A DNA stretch of 64,000 nucleotides from Buddleja alternifolia (lineage: Eukaryota; Streptophyta; Magnoliopsida; Lamiales; Scrophulariaceae). The stretch's first letter is position 1. Every line of letters starts with the position of its first letter. The notes below the pieces were generated by a model. That model saw only the letters and a list, made by a program, of their open reading frames with translations. It was not told the origin of the DNA and searched no databases. The translations under genes and the position numbers were made by a program. The stretch is taken from NCBI GenBank assembly GCA_019426215.1, contig CM033393.1, positions 1,555,001-1,619,000 of the forward strand. The letters run 5' to 3'. This document shows, piece by piece, positions 12,901 to 23,166 of the stretch.

Positions 12901-13157
12901 CCTCCAGTAGAAGAACAAGAGTTAACAACATCAAATTTCAAGAGTTGAAAGGAGGAGAGAAGAGAGATGATTTTCGAGAGCTTGCGAGTTTTTACTTCAC
13001 TTAAAAGGACAATATCCGGGTTATTTGATCGAATGAGGTCCCAGAGAGCGGGAATTGCCTCAGGCATCTCGAGCCCTTGGCAATTCCAATAAATCAATTT
13101 CATCGGATTATTCTCATAGCCCCCCTTTGGGGCGGTCAACAATTTCAGATATAACAA
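6946..13157 (-). pseudogene. LINE ORF2: endonuclease, reverse transcriptase, RNase H (broken)
   Basis: The minus-strand order is as follows. The endonuclease begins with MKLIYWNCQGLE and LLSEVKTRK (13105-12864) and continues in 12716-12312. Then come a linker helix region (10144-9700), the reverse transcriptase fingers and palm (SPGPDGMPPLFFKNFW, then FIALIPKIPNPSRAEDYRPI, then MAFVPNRNIRDN) and the catalytic motif YADD in HLMYADDLVVYC (about 8980). A zf-RVT-like Cys region spans 7820-7650. An RNase H domain spans 7503-6946 (IFSNSSDSTLGAFAV, then IFESDSANAIKMLL). Breaks include the 2075-bp solo LTR at 10230-12304, a frameshift near 9715, an in-frame TAA just before GDPLSPS (near 9115) and a stop near 7540. 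The YADD site itself is intact. The domain order fits plant L1-type LINEs with a terminal RNase H. Confidence 0.88.
10230..12304. mobile_element. Solo LTR (SIRE/Maximus-like copia), 2075 bp, nested in LINE ORF2
   Basis: It begins TGTTAGGAATTTCATG and ends GGGACCAACA, flanked by the 5-bp duplication GGGTG (10225-10229 and 12305-12309). Removing it rejoins the LINE ORF2 sequence. A TATA-like TATAAATAG occurs at 11072, and near the right end is TATTTAACCCCCCCTTCTAG, which resembles the ends of large copia (SIRE/Maximus) LTRs. It also contains repeated CTATTCA and GAACAGTAT words (10540-10750) and repeated GAAGCTTGTTGAAGAA blocks (11230-11490). No gag-pol is present. Confidence 0.85.
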
Positions 13158-13192
13158 CCGAATTTGATACCTGGTGAGGGACTTCCGCAGAG

Positions 13193-14900
13193 TTAATGGG
13201 GGATTTTTTGATTTTGGATGAACCGACAGTGATAGGTAGTAGAGATTGATTCTTCCATGACCACTTCTTCCTGCTCCGATGCTTGTTCGAAAAACGGCGG
13301 GTAAATTGAGGGGTAGGAAGAGGGAAGGTTATATTGGTAGGTGTGGGTACACTGGTTATTCAACTTCAATTTGTTGATGGAAAACATAAGGTCTATAAAC
13401 TCAGGATTTCTTTTCAAGGTGAGATGTTGTTTTTCATTTGGTGAAGACGGAGATGGGGATGGGTGGTTGAGGCAAGGTGGGCTAGTGTTTTGTGTAACAA
13501 CATCCTGATAATTTAATTTTTGTTGGGCTTGGTTTGGTTCAATAAAAAAAGGTTTATGAGTCCAGTCATTTTGATCCATTAAATCCATTTCGGTCCCATT
13601 GTCTAGAGGAGAATTCAGTTTGGGCTGGGTAGGTGAAGTTAAGTTTGTTTTTTGGGCTTTCAGGTAATGGTCTATGTTGAGGTTAGGTGTCAAGGGTAGC
13701 AGGGCATTTTTCCGAGGGCTCATTAGATAGGGATTTTCAAAGTTGCTCGTTTGTAAAGATGGTAGGGTAGGGCCTGACGGAGGGCAATTAATAGGATAGC
13801 ACAAGATGGGAATAAAAGGTTTATTAGTGATAGTCCCAGCATTAAATGCATGAGATTTCTCGAGATTTTTAAGAGCAAGAAATCGGCTATTTTCAGCTAT
13901 CATAGCTGGCTTAAGATTAAACAACACATCATCAAGGACACTTTTACTACTGTCCAGATTTTCAGTGGTTGAAGAGGGAAATATATTGGGAAGACAATTT
14001 TTGTTTTGATTTTCTTTGGATAATAATTTTTTTGGGGAATAATATATGGTGTTTTCCCGGTTTTTTGTAACTCAGAAGAGACCGGTTCAAATTTTTATTA
14101 GCACTGGGGGAGTCGATTAACCCGGTTTGAGATTTGGGTTCATCTAGTTTAACGACCTTGGTTATTTTTGAAATTTTTCGGTTTTTCGGTGGTGGGTTGT
14201 GACGGAGAGGGGCCGAGGAACTGGTTTCAGCTTTCAACCAAATTCCCCAAAGATATGGTTCCTCATGGACTAATGGATCTGATGACTGGACTGAGCTCAA
14301 AGAGTTCATGGGGATGGGGTCAGGGGTTTTTAAAGGGCAAGCATTTAGTTTGTGGCCTAGGATACCACATTTAAAACAAAAGTCGGGAAGTCGTTCGAAC
14401 CTGATCGGAGCAATGATGTCCAGAAGATTGGCCCGTTGCAAGGTTATGGAGTCCACCAAAGGGAGCAGAAGATTTATTTCAACAAGGATACGAAGAGCCT
14501 TTCTCCAGCGATGACTTCCCTGGCTGATATCGGTTGCTAAGAACTTGCTAATTTCATTCCCGATAGCAATGGCAGAAGACAGGGAAATACAACTCACGGG
14601 AAGGTTATGAACTTGGATCCAGAAGGAAGAGTAGTCCATATTCAGGTTGATGAAGGCGAGGTTGGGATCCCAACGTTTGGTGATAACATGGAATCCACGG
14701 AATGATCAGGGGCTATTTGCCAAGATTTTTGAGATGTCTTCTTCAAGAGAGAAAATAAAAGCCATGACATTTGTTTTAATAAAGTTAGTTTTGACATGGC
14801 CTTTAGGGTTCTAGGCTTTCAACATTGTAGACTTAAATGAAACATTATTCATGGGACGATCTGCAACGATTTTAGTGATTAAAGAGAAGGCAAGCTCATC
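13193..14900 (-). pseudogene. LINE ORF1: DUF4283-type RNA-binding protein with CCHC knuckle (broken)
   Basis: The 14639-13962 part encodes WIQVHNLPVSCIS, a DUF4283-like segment, and the zinc knuckle CFKCGILGHKLNACP, followed by a Pro/Ser-rich region that continues in another frame to 13193. ORF1 proteins of plant LINEs bind the element's RNA and help form the retrotransposition particle. At least one stop (near 14705) and frame changes (near 13960) show it is no longer intact. It lies just upstream of ORF2 on the same strand, as expected. Confidence 0.75.
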
Positions 14901-17900
14901 ATTGGAAGGGCATTAAATACCCTCAACAGGGGAACTTTCTAAAGAAGTCATTTAATGGTAAAAGATATGGAAACAAAAGGAATAAATGAGAGTACAATGA
15001 GACAGTGGATTTGGGAATGATGGGAGAAACAAACCAAATTATAAGGAAACAAAAGGAATATAAGAGAGTTCAAGGAGACAGTGGATTTTGAGAAGGTGGG
15101 AAGGATCAGACCAAAGTTGAGAACCAATAATTCCAAGACAAAAGGAAAAGGAAAAGACCCTAAACTCCAAGCATGGAGGTTCTACTCAGGAGAGAGAACG
15201 GAGGATGACGTTTTTCAGATAACTCGAGAAAAACTTAGCCTGCAAAAAGGAATCTAACATTTTTAATATTTTTTAAATACTCATTTAAAATGAAATGTAA
15301 ACGAACTCACAATGAGTATTGCAGCTGCTGAATTCTTCGGGTCCAGACAGAATTCATATGTATGAACTTTTTCTCCTTCGTATCAATAGCTAGGAGTGTC
15401 CAATGAAATTCGTCAAAAATTAGGATCATGATATACTGGCACGTGTTCATGACGTCCAGTGTCAGCTTCTGTATAGATTTGGCTGAATGTGCAGTCAAGT
15501 TATCAGCAACACCTACATACTGACCTTGACGGACGTACGTGCTTAGTTTGCGAAGTTTCAGAAAGACTTCAGTCTATCAAGTGTTAATTTGTTAGTATTT
15601 ACAATCTAACAAAATCCCAACACGTACGATTATTTTTTTAGATTCTTTTACATTGATATCTGAAAATAAGAGGAGAATAGAAGACGCTGTGGCCAACAGT
15701 CGTTGAAACGACATTGTTACACAGAATGTCCACGTAGCAATCCACCAAAGACGAGGATAGTGCCTCCCCGAACAATAGATCACAAAAGCCTTTGTGACGA
15801 AGATCAAGTACAGGTGCATCTCAAACAAGCACACTGCAAATTGAGATTTAATATTATTAGTAGACAGATCAATTAAAATAAAAAAAGATAAGTAATATAT
15901 TTAGTATTTGTACTCCAGCATGTCTCCACAAATATAAGCATCAATGATCCGACGATCATCATCACTTAGGTCGGGCCACCCCTTGTAGTCCACCCTCCCT
16001 TTGTACTGCTCAAGGGTATTCTTATTGTCAACTTCATGAGATGATATATAAATGTCGTCAACTGCAATTGGAATCTGTACATACGCGTCGTAGTCTCCGA
16101 TGTAGTATGTTTTCGTGTTAAATGCAGTAAATATTTGCATAAATGAAGTATGAGTTCCTAATGAATGCAGTATACAAAGTCATGTTTAATTTAGTATGGT
16201 TCCCTTATAAATGACGAATGAAATAGGACTAACCGAAGTATGAGTTCTTACTCATTGACGTATGGAATACTTTAATTGCAGTATGTAAATTCATGTTTTA
16301 CCGTGGTAGTGATTTGTCACAAGTAAGCAAGCCTAATACAGAAAGTATTAATTCTTACTTCTTAGTAATAACAATTTGTTTAATAATGCATGCAGTATAT
16401 CAATGGTTTACCTCTTCACACCGGTATGTTGATGTGTCTTCAAGTCACCAACATCTTTTTCACATTTCTTTTCCTCTTTCTCTATCTCTTCCCCTTCAGC
16501 CATTTTTTTCTCTTCCTCACTCTCTACTTCTCTCTCTCTCTCTCTCTCTCTCTCTGCGTCTTCATAGCTCACTTTCTTTTCCTCTCTCTCTTTCCATTCC
16601 TCTCTCCCTGCCTCTCCTTTCTCATCTTCATTCTCTTTCATCACACCAGATTTGCCAATATTCTCCTCCTCTGTTTTTCTTTTCTTCAACTGAATAAGGG
16701 TGTCAATTAGGGCATCATTATCTAAGTCATTGTCCTCGGTCATGATTTTTCTTGCCTTACGTAAAAGAACCCTTTTACCCAGTCGTTCAATTACCTTTTT
16801 TCTTTCCTCTTGTTTCAAAGCCGAAATATGATCAACATCAACTCATGCTTCAATTGGCTTTATAAATTTTTTCTCATCTTTGAAAGTATACATCTCAATA
16901 ATCTGGTAAGAACATAAAAGTTCAAACTTGCAATGAATTTTTTAAGGGAGATTAAACATTGTAAACACACTAATTACCTCATATGGAGTAAGTGCTCTAA
17001 ATTGTCGCGTGGCAGCATCAATGTCGTTGGAAATGATTGTCCTCCCCCACTTAAAAAATCGTGGGACGGAGCGCACCACGCGTTGAGTCCCCATGGAGTG
17101 CACATGCTCAATAACCCAAGCCTAGAATGAAGCAGATAACAATGAGTATTTAGATCTATACAATTTAATACGGAATGTACTTTATTTAACTGCAGTGCAG
17201 AACTAATACAACTAACCATAACCCCAATTGTACATCCATTGATGTATTTCATTTGCCCCGATTTTGCAGTATACTCGCAAATTTGCTTAATCAAGAACGA
17301 GTGAACGGCGTGCCCCCAAGCATACTCCCAGAGGTATTCCCAATCATCCACGTAAGCAAGCAAAAATCCTGGAGTACGAAAGTTATTGAAAGGAAATAAA
17401 ATAGTATTACACACAAAAAGAACATACATCCTAACAAAATCCTCTATATCCACCTTCGATTTTCTAGAGACTAACTCATACAATTTCATAATAATATTAT
17501 CCTGCATCACTTCACTCAATTTCCCGTTAAAATGTTTACATAATGTTTTGGACTCCACCAAATTCATTTCCAAGTCAACATACTGACCTAACTCGTGGAG
17601 CCCCATCACAATGGAGAATTCGAACGCGATGAATGGAACTTCAATGCCGTTACCAAAAACAAATGACTTACTCTCCCAACGGAATGTCCGCAATAGTGCC
17701 CCAATTCGAGCTAAGCTATGGGACATATTTGGAAGTTTCATGTATGAGAAGAACAGAGTCTTCTTTATTGCTTCTCGGTGCTTTTTCGACATCAATCGAA
17801 CTAATTCTTCCATTACTTTACAAAATGTATTCGGGTGGCACCGTAACAAGACATCGTACTCCTTCCTATGATGTTTTTCCCGCCAATTAGACCTTGCAAG

Positions 17901-18598
17901 GATCAACTAACATAAATGATTAGGGTAAATAAATAGACAAAGCTGAAATTCATAAATAGACAAAACTGAAATTAACTAAATTCGATTCACCTACACTCAT
18001 AAATCCAAAATTAGAGGTGAAAATCGAATACCCAGGTGGTGGTGGTGTGAGCGACGACGGTGGTGTGAGCGACGGCGGTGGTGTGACGACGGTGGAATGA
18101 GGCTTCCAACTGAAAAATTAGAAATTTAGGGAACAAAGATCGGCGGAAATCGAATACCCAGGCGACGACGGCAAGGCGGAAATCGATTTTGGGAGAAATT
18201 TCTGGCTGGAATTTGAGAAGACAGTGAAGAAGGAGACACTGTGTTGAGAAGAAAAGAACACACAGGTTGAAGGCGGGAAAATACTGATACACTTATGGGG
18301 ATCATGTAATTTTTTGTTCAAGTTAAGGGCAATTTTGTCTTTTCACAAGGATTAGGAAGGATCATGTAATTTTTTGTTCAAATTAAGGGCAATTTTGTCT
18401 TTTCACAGGGGTTAGGGAGCTTAGACAAATTTTAATTAGGAACTAGGGAGTGCAGAGTTGTAAATTAAGAGTAGGGACTGATTTTGAACTTTGAATAGGC
18501 TTTGGGAATCTTCCACCAATTTTCCCATGACTTAAACCACTTTTTTATTCTTTTGTTTGTTTTTTAAACAAAAGATTGGATAGGATCGGCGGCTCCAG

Positions 18599-19157
18599 CC
18601 ATCTACTACGAAACAAGACATGCCTTCGGAATTAAAGACCGCCATCTACTACGAAACAAGACATGCCTTCAGAATTAAAGACCGCCATCTACTACGAAAC
18701 AAGACATGCCTTCGGAATTAAAGACCGCCATCTACTACGAAACAAGACATGCCTTCGGAATTAAAGACCGCCATCTACTACGAAACAAGACATGCCTTCG
18801 GAATTAAAGACCGCCATCTACTACGAAACAAGACATGCCTTCGGAATTAAAGACCGCCATCTACTACGAAACAAGACATGCCTTCGGAATTAAAGACCGC
18901 CATCTACTACGAAACAAGACATGCCTTCGGAATTAAAGACCGCCATCTACTACTAAACAAGACATGCCTTCGGAATTAAAGACCGCCATCTACTACGAAA
19001 CAAGACATGCCTTCGGAATTAAAGACCGCCATCTACTACTAAACAAGACATGCCTTCGGAATTAAAGACCGCCATCTACTACTAAACAAGACATGCCTTC
19101 GGAATTAAAGACCGCCATCTACTACTAAACAAGACATGCCTTCGGAATTAAAGACCG
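18599..19157. repeat. Minisatellite, exactly 13 copies of 43 bp
   Basis: The unit starts CCATCTACTACGAAACAAG and continues ACATGCCTTCGGAATTAAAG then ACCG. The span of 559 bp equals 13 x 43. Only two positions vary: G/T in TACGAAAC versus TACTAAAC (copies 9, 11, 12 and 13 have T), and one G to A in copy 2. The unit carries no open frame kept across copies. The array starts 64 bp to the right of MULE A's right target duplication. Confidence 0.95.
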
Positions 19158-19541
19158 CTGATAGAGATATTTATAGATCGTCTCACATCAACTGAGGGAA
19201 TCAGGGAATCAAACTCACAATGTTCTCACAGAAAATTATTCATTCCTTACTAATTGAGCCAACATGTGTTGGCTCCATTTTTCTATCCATTGGCAACACT
19301 TAAGTACGGAAGTACACAATAAATATATTGCCTAAATTTCATAAGTTATAGAGGATTCTGTAACAGGAGAAGAGTAATTAGAATTTATATTTCTATGGTG
19401 TTTAATAACACAAATAGTACCACAAATACGGTGGTCTAGCGGAAAATTTTAAGGTGGGCCGGGAGTATTTTGCATATTCACAATGGGTGGGGTGGTTTTC
19501 ACACCCATCTACCCTGTGTAAATCACCTCACCCCAAGTGTT
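19158..19541. other. Spacer between minisatellite and solo LTR, no gene seen
   Basis: AT-rich sequence with a TGTGTTGGCTCC palindrome-like word (19264-19276) and the phrase GGTGGTCTAGCGG at 19430, which resembles a Pol III A box but lacks a matching B box nearby. Nothing else can be supported. Confidence 0.4.
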
Positions 19542-19546
19542 TATGT

Positions 19547-20092
19547 TGTTGGGTTAGTGGAGTCAGATCAAAAGGAGGAATGAAACAAGTGGAAACGGGA
19601 TAAGAAATACGGGAAAAAGGTGCATCAAGACAGTGATGCCGCAGCATCAAGAACGAGATGTTACAGCATCATAGGCTAAAGTGTCTGTTTTTCTGCAGAA
19701 GACGAGATTGACATGATGCTACGACATCCATTGTTGATGTCGAAGCATCACAGATCAATAGATTACTTGTGCACGGGTTTTACCTGTTTTGGCAGTTTTT
19801 AGTCCCCTTTTTTGTTTCCTATTGTGATTAAACCTCTTCCCTTTGTATTAGGATTATACTTCCTAGTTAGTTAGGGTTTAGAAGTGCTCTACTATTATAA
19901 ATAGCTAGACTTAAACATTGTAATTAACTATGAATCACTTTGAGAGTTGAAATAAAATCTAGTTGGAGGTGGTTTTTTTTCCCTTGACTGGGTTTCCACT
20001 AGAAAAATGTGTCTTTCATCTTGCTTTTGTTTTCTCATATTATTCTTATTTTTCCCATTGTTTTTCACCATTGAAAGCCTTGATTCCTAACA
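19547..20092. mobile_element. Solo LTR, 546 bp
   Basis: It begins TGTTGGGTTAGTGGAG and ends GATTCCTAACA, with the 5-bp duplication TATGT on both sides (19542-19546 and 20093-20097). A TATA-like TATAAATAGC lies at 19897, followed by an AATAAA (19950), as expected for an LTR promoter and polyadenylation region on the plus strand. No internal retrotransposon sequence is attached, so it is a recombination product. Confidence 0.82.
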
Positions 20093-20139
20093 TATGTGAT
20101 GAAAAATGGATAGGGAGCAACACTCTCAGTCCACCATAG

Positions 20140-20350
20140 AATTACCCGTGGTCTAGCGGTGTATATTCCCTAACTTTCTAATTGAACATCACGAGTTCAA
20201 AATTCAATAAAGATGTACAGCCTGCCACTCTATATAGATTCATTATAAAATACGGTAACTGACTTATAATGATTGATCTAATGGGGCTAAGACTTATTTT
20301 TCAGTGTATTGGTGTGGTTTGGTGACTAAATTTGGTTATATATGAGTATT
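20140..20350 (+). mobile_element. SINE-like tRNA-derived element
   Basis: CCCGTGGTCTAGCGGTGTA (20152) resembles a tRNA A box, and 40 bases later CACGAGTTCAAAATTC resembles a degenerate B box (GGTTCGANNCC). The composite is the usual head of a plant tRNA-derived SINE. The 3' limit and target duplication are not clear. It could also be a decayed tRNA pseudogene. Confidence 0.5.
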
Positions 20351-22262
20351 ATATATAGATGGTGACCGGCTTATAATCTTGATATAGTGGGACTAAAACA
20401 AAATCTTTTTTTTAATGGGATTGTGGAGCTACGATGGTCAAATTTGACAATATATCCGAGAGGTGTACATAAACCCGCACAACTCACCCGAACCAAGTCG
20501 ATTCGCTCGAAAAATGCTGGTTTAGAATTATTAAATAATAGTAGCGGGTTGAAAATATTGTAATCCGCCACTTCGGGGTGGGTGGTGGGTTAATAATTGT
20601 AATCCGCCTAACCCACAAACCAACCGCTAATTGTATATATCGGTTATCGCAGGTATATGTATATATAGTTAAAAATTAGCACTAAACTTTGAAAATTATA
20701 TATGCATATATACTCTCTAATAAGAGAGATTTTATTCATATAGCACACTTTATTTTTTTATTAAAGCAAACAAATTGGCTCGTTTGAACACTTGTTTTGA
20801 CTTGGTTTGTACGAAAATTTTATATGTATATGTATATTTTGATTATATAATAATTAGCTTTATTAATATTTTAGAGTTTCTCATTACAAGCCATGATAAT
20901 ATGACTTTTATTTAATAACACCACTTATTTTTGTCTTTCTCACCAACTCAAATTTATGTATGTTATTTAGTTTCTTACTTACTAGTTGTAATAAAAAGTA
21001 GGGAGTTGATAAAGGCACTCCAAATATTGAGAAAGGCACTTCAATTTTATTTTAAATTCATCACATAGACACAAATACCCTTTAACTTACTACACGTGAT
21101 CCTTATCATATATTTGACAAACTAATTTTATATCATGACAATAATCTTTTAATTAAAAAAATATAAAAATAAGTATTTGTTAATTCAATAGTTCATAATT
21201 TTCAATATTAAAGTAATTGATAACTACTACAGATAAGAAAAAGTTAAAAAACAGATATGACAAACATTCATTGACTTGTTTGAATTCAAATTAGAATAAG
21301 TGTTGTTCATATCGAGTAAAGATTGATAATTATGTTCAATTAAACTTAACAAAAATAAAAATACTATTGCTCTCGGTGGTAAAATTGAGTTCACTCATTC
21401 TTATTAAGTGTATAATATTTTTTACTTTTTTGCTAGTTTTTTTAGCATTCTATGTTATATTAATTATCAATTTGACCATAGATCAAATGAGCAACATATT
21501 AATTTAGTACATTGGATAAAATTATATTAGGGTTTGAATACTAGATGATAAGATGACCATGCAAATTGGGTAGATGCAAAAAGTAGGTGTTCGTAACCTC
21601 ATTCATTTCAAAATACATCATTAAAAAGAAGAAAATAAAGAAAATTATGCTTGAGAAAAAGAGCAATTTTATTTAGTATTACTGGGCAAATTTTTTGTAC
21701 CAAAGAAAAAAATTATGCGAAGTTGAACTAAAATTATTTGAATGGGATAAGTAAGTTCATATTTATAATTGACAACACTTGTATTATGATATATTGAGAG
21801 CATTGTTATCAACTTATTTAATTTAAAAAGGATGTGGAGTGTCTTTATCAAATTGTGAAGTACCAATATAAATTTCTTTAAAAGTAAGTTATAAGAATTA
21901 TAATTATAATTCAATAACTCACCCGCTAAATACATTAAACCTAATTGACCCAAAGTGCTCGATTTAAAAAGATAATTATACAATTTCAATGTTACATTTT
22001 GTCAACACACATGTCGAGTCTAATTAATTTTTCTCGTAAACCGTCCAAACCTAACCACAAACACCCCTAATATATCCCCACAAATTTCGACAAAAGAAAC
22101 ATTTAATGGCAATTATGTTCTTCTTGGTGGTGTAACTACTACATATTTCATTTGACCTAGCTTTTCTTACTCATAAAAAATATTAAAAATAAGATGACAC
22201 AAATGGTCAAATATAATTATAGCTCCTTGTCAAAAATCCAAATATATAAAACCACAATATAA
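20351..22262. other. AT-rich intergenic region, possible MITE at about 21001-21860
   Basis: No coding sequence is supported. GTTGATAAAGGCACTCCAAA (21004) and its near reverse complement ATGTGGAGTGTCTTTATCAA (21831) could be the inverted ends of a roughly 850-bp non-autonomous DNA element. I could not settle the target duplication. The remainder is low-complexity AT-rich DNA. Open frames here are short and unconserved-looking. Confidence 0.4.
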
Positions 22263-22335
22263 CGCCCACCGTGGGGCTCGAACCCACGACCACAAGGTTA
22301 AGAGCCTTGCGCTCTACCAACTGAGCTAGACGGGC
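22263..22335 (-). tRNA. tRNA-Lys (anticodon CUU)
   Basis: Reading the minus strand gives a 73-base cloverleaf beginning GCCCGTCTAGCTCAGTTGG. The anticodon loop CTCTTAA (anticodon CTT) and the T arm GGTTCGAGCC are both visible. The acceptor stem GCCCGTC pairs with the 3' GGTGGGC (allowing G-U), with G as discriminator. The A box (TAGCTCAGTTGG) and B box (GGTTCGAGCC) are consensus. A TTTT stretch shortly downstream on the minus strand (complement of 22249-22252) could terminate Pol III. There is no intron and no encoded CCA, as in eukaryotic nuclear genes. It decodes AAG. Confidence 0.96.
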
Positions 22336-22510
22336 TTCTTGTGTGCTAAGTTTTGCTAATTGGTTATTATCTATTTGAAAGCGAATCTTCCAAATTCCCC
22401 GCAAACCATGAAACACGTTGGTTTAGAATATAATAGTACCATTAAGTACTCATTACTAATAATTATAAAATGGTGTTATATTGCAAATTTGAAATCCTAG
22501 AGCTCCTAAT

Positions 22511-22625
22511 AATAATTCAAAAGCCAATTGTGGATGCGTGAGACGAACAACTCACTCGGTCTCTCTCCACAATTCTAGAGTAAGTATCAACTCACTCGGT
22601 CTCTTTCCACAATTCTCGAGTGTCA
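22511..22625. repeat. Two-copy ~50-bp direct repeat
   Basis: CAACTCACTCGGTCTCTCTCCACAATTCTAGAG is repeated about 40 bases later with two changes (CTCTTTCC, CTCGAG). It is a small tandem duplication in the spacer between the tRNA gene and the 3' end of the DUF8204-type gene. The rest of 22336-22840 shows nothing I can identify. Confidence 0.6.
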
Positions 22626-23166
22626 GTAAGTGAATGAATATTAGAAGTTTCGGAATTTCAAATCCCCCTATAATCACAATCATTCATATACTGTACACAT
22701 CAAACGAGCCCCACTATTTTGAAAGTCGAGATTTTCCTATAATCCTGAGATACTAAGAATACCCATCAATACCCACCCACCCAACAAAAAGAATAAAAAT
22801 AAAATAACCACATGAACAATAATATGAAATTTCATTGACATTTCATTCCCTCATGGTGAATGCAGCCATAATTTGAACATGGAATTTAGCAAAACTTTGT
22901 CACTGTACAAACATAAGATGAAGCACAATATTCGCAAACAAAAACTATTCTTAATAACCAAGAGATCAGCAAAGAAACATTTTAGTTCATTAATCAAGAA
23001 CCGGAAAAAAAAAAAGTCACCTCTGCTGTCCTCATTATATGTTAACAATTTTACCAAGGACAATAGGACTCGGGCAAAATTGAGATAGAAGACAATACAT
23101 TTATTGATCAAGGCCCGATTCCTCCTCGGCTTTGATTTATTTTTCCAGCCGGGCCGAATCATACTC

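Larger units (their letters stand above)
6813..15211 (-). mobile_element. L1-type LINE with 14-bp target duplication
   Basis: The insertion is flanked by TTTTCAGATAACTC at 6799-6812 and 15212-15225. It lies on the minus strand and ends (left side) in a short oligo-T, the complement of a poly-A tail. It carries both LINE reading frames: ORF1 with a CCHC knuckle, and ORF2 with endonuclease, reverse transcriptase, a C-terminal Cys/His region and RNase H. Its length is about 8.4 kb, of which 2.1 kb is a solo LTR nested in ORF2. Because it includes the 5' region and the target duplication is intact, this was a nearly full-length insertion. Later stops and frameshifts make it inactive. Confidence 0.9.
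6590..17906 (-). pseudogene. Plant mobile domain / Ulp1-like cysteine protease gene of MULE A, split by a LINE
   Basis: In minus-strand order, a PMD/DUF1985-type region spans 17906-17217 (FRWESKSFVFGNG, then IAFEFSIVMGLHELG). An exon at 17125-16976 follows (AWVIEHVHSMGTQRVVR). Next come a Glu/Lys-rich linker (about 16905-16408) and a C48-type peptidase domain. The peptidase His lies in FHWTLLAID (codon 15405-15403). The Cys lies in DCGVFVCMWAE (codon 6724-6722). A LINE sits in the exon between them. Several breaks are visible: a TGA in the linker start (near 16842), Asn instead of the usual Asp 17 residues after the His (15354-15352), and a one-base frame change between the conserved Gln pair and the Cys. 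Ulp1-type enzymes process SUMO in other contexts. MULE-borne copies have no firmly known role. This copy looks dead. Internal exon limits are approximate. Confidence 0.75.
295..18526. mobile_element. MULE A: Ulp1-carrying Mutator-like DNA transposon, heavily nested
   Basis: The element is flanked by a perfect 9-bp direct repeat ATGACTTAA (286-294 and 18527-18535), the duplication length typical of Mutator-like elements. Its ends are degenerate inverted repeats. The left end near 318-400 (CTATTCAATTCATGAATCAA, then TCCCCAC..CTAATT..CTGTACTGCCC) matches the reverse complement of 18430-18505 with small gaps. A further matching block is ACTCCCTATCC..AAAAGACAGAAATGCCC near 398-435 against 18390-18420. 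Inside are a mudrA-like N-terminal remnant (plus strand), a plant-mobile-domain/Ulp1 gene (minus strand) and long 22-bp repeat arrays. A LINE and a solo LTR are later insertions; without them the element would be about 8 kb. It is probably non-autonomous now, because no transposase core is visible. The element limits rest on the target duplication. The exact TIR ends are less certain. Confidence 0.78.

Noticed and set aside
16293..16710. Ser/Leu/Phe-rich plus-strand open frames
   Set aside because: They are the complement of the Glu/Lys/Arg-rich linker of the Ulp1 gene and of its CT microsatellite.
18599..19157. CRISPR-like regular repeat
   Set aside because: The 43-bp units are directly adjacent with no spacers, and the context is a eukaryotic genome; it is a minisatellite.
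22207..22416. 69-codon minus-strand open frame
   Set aside because: It reads straight through the tRNA-Lys gene ([18 protein letters not shown] is a typical tRNA translation).
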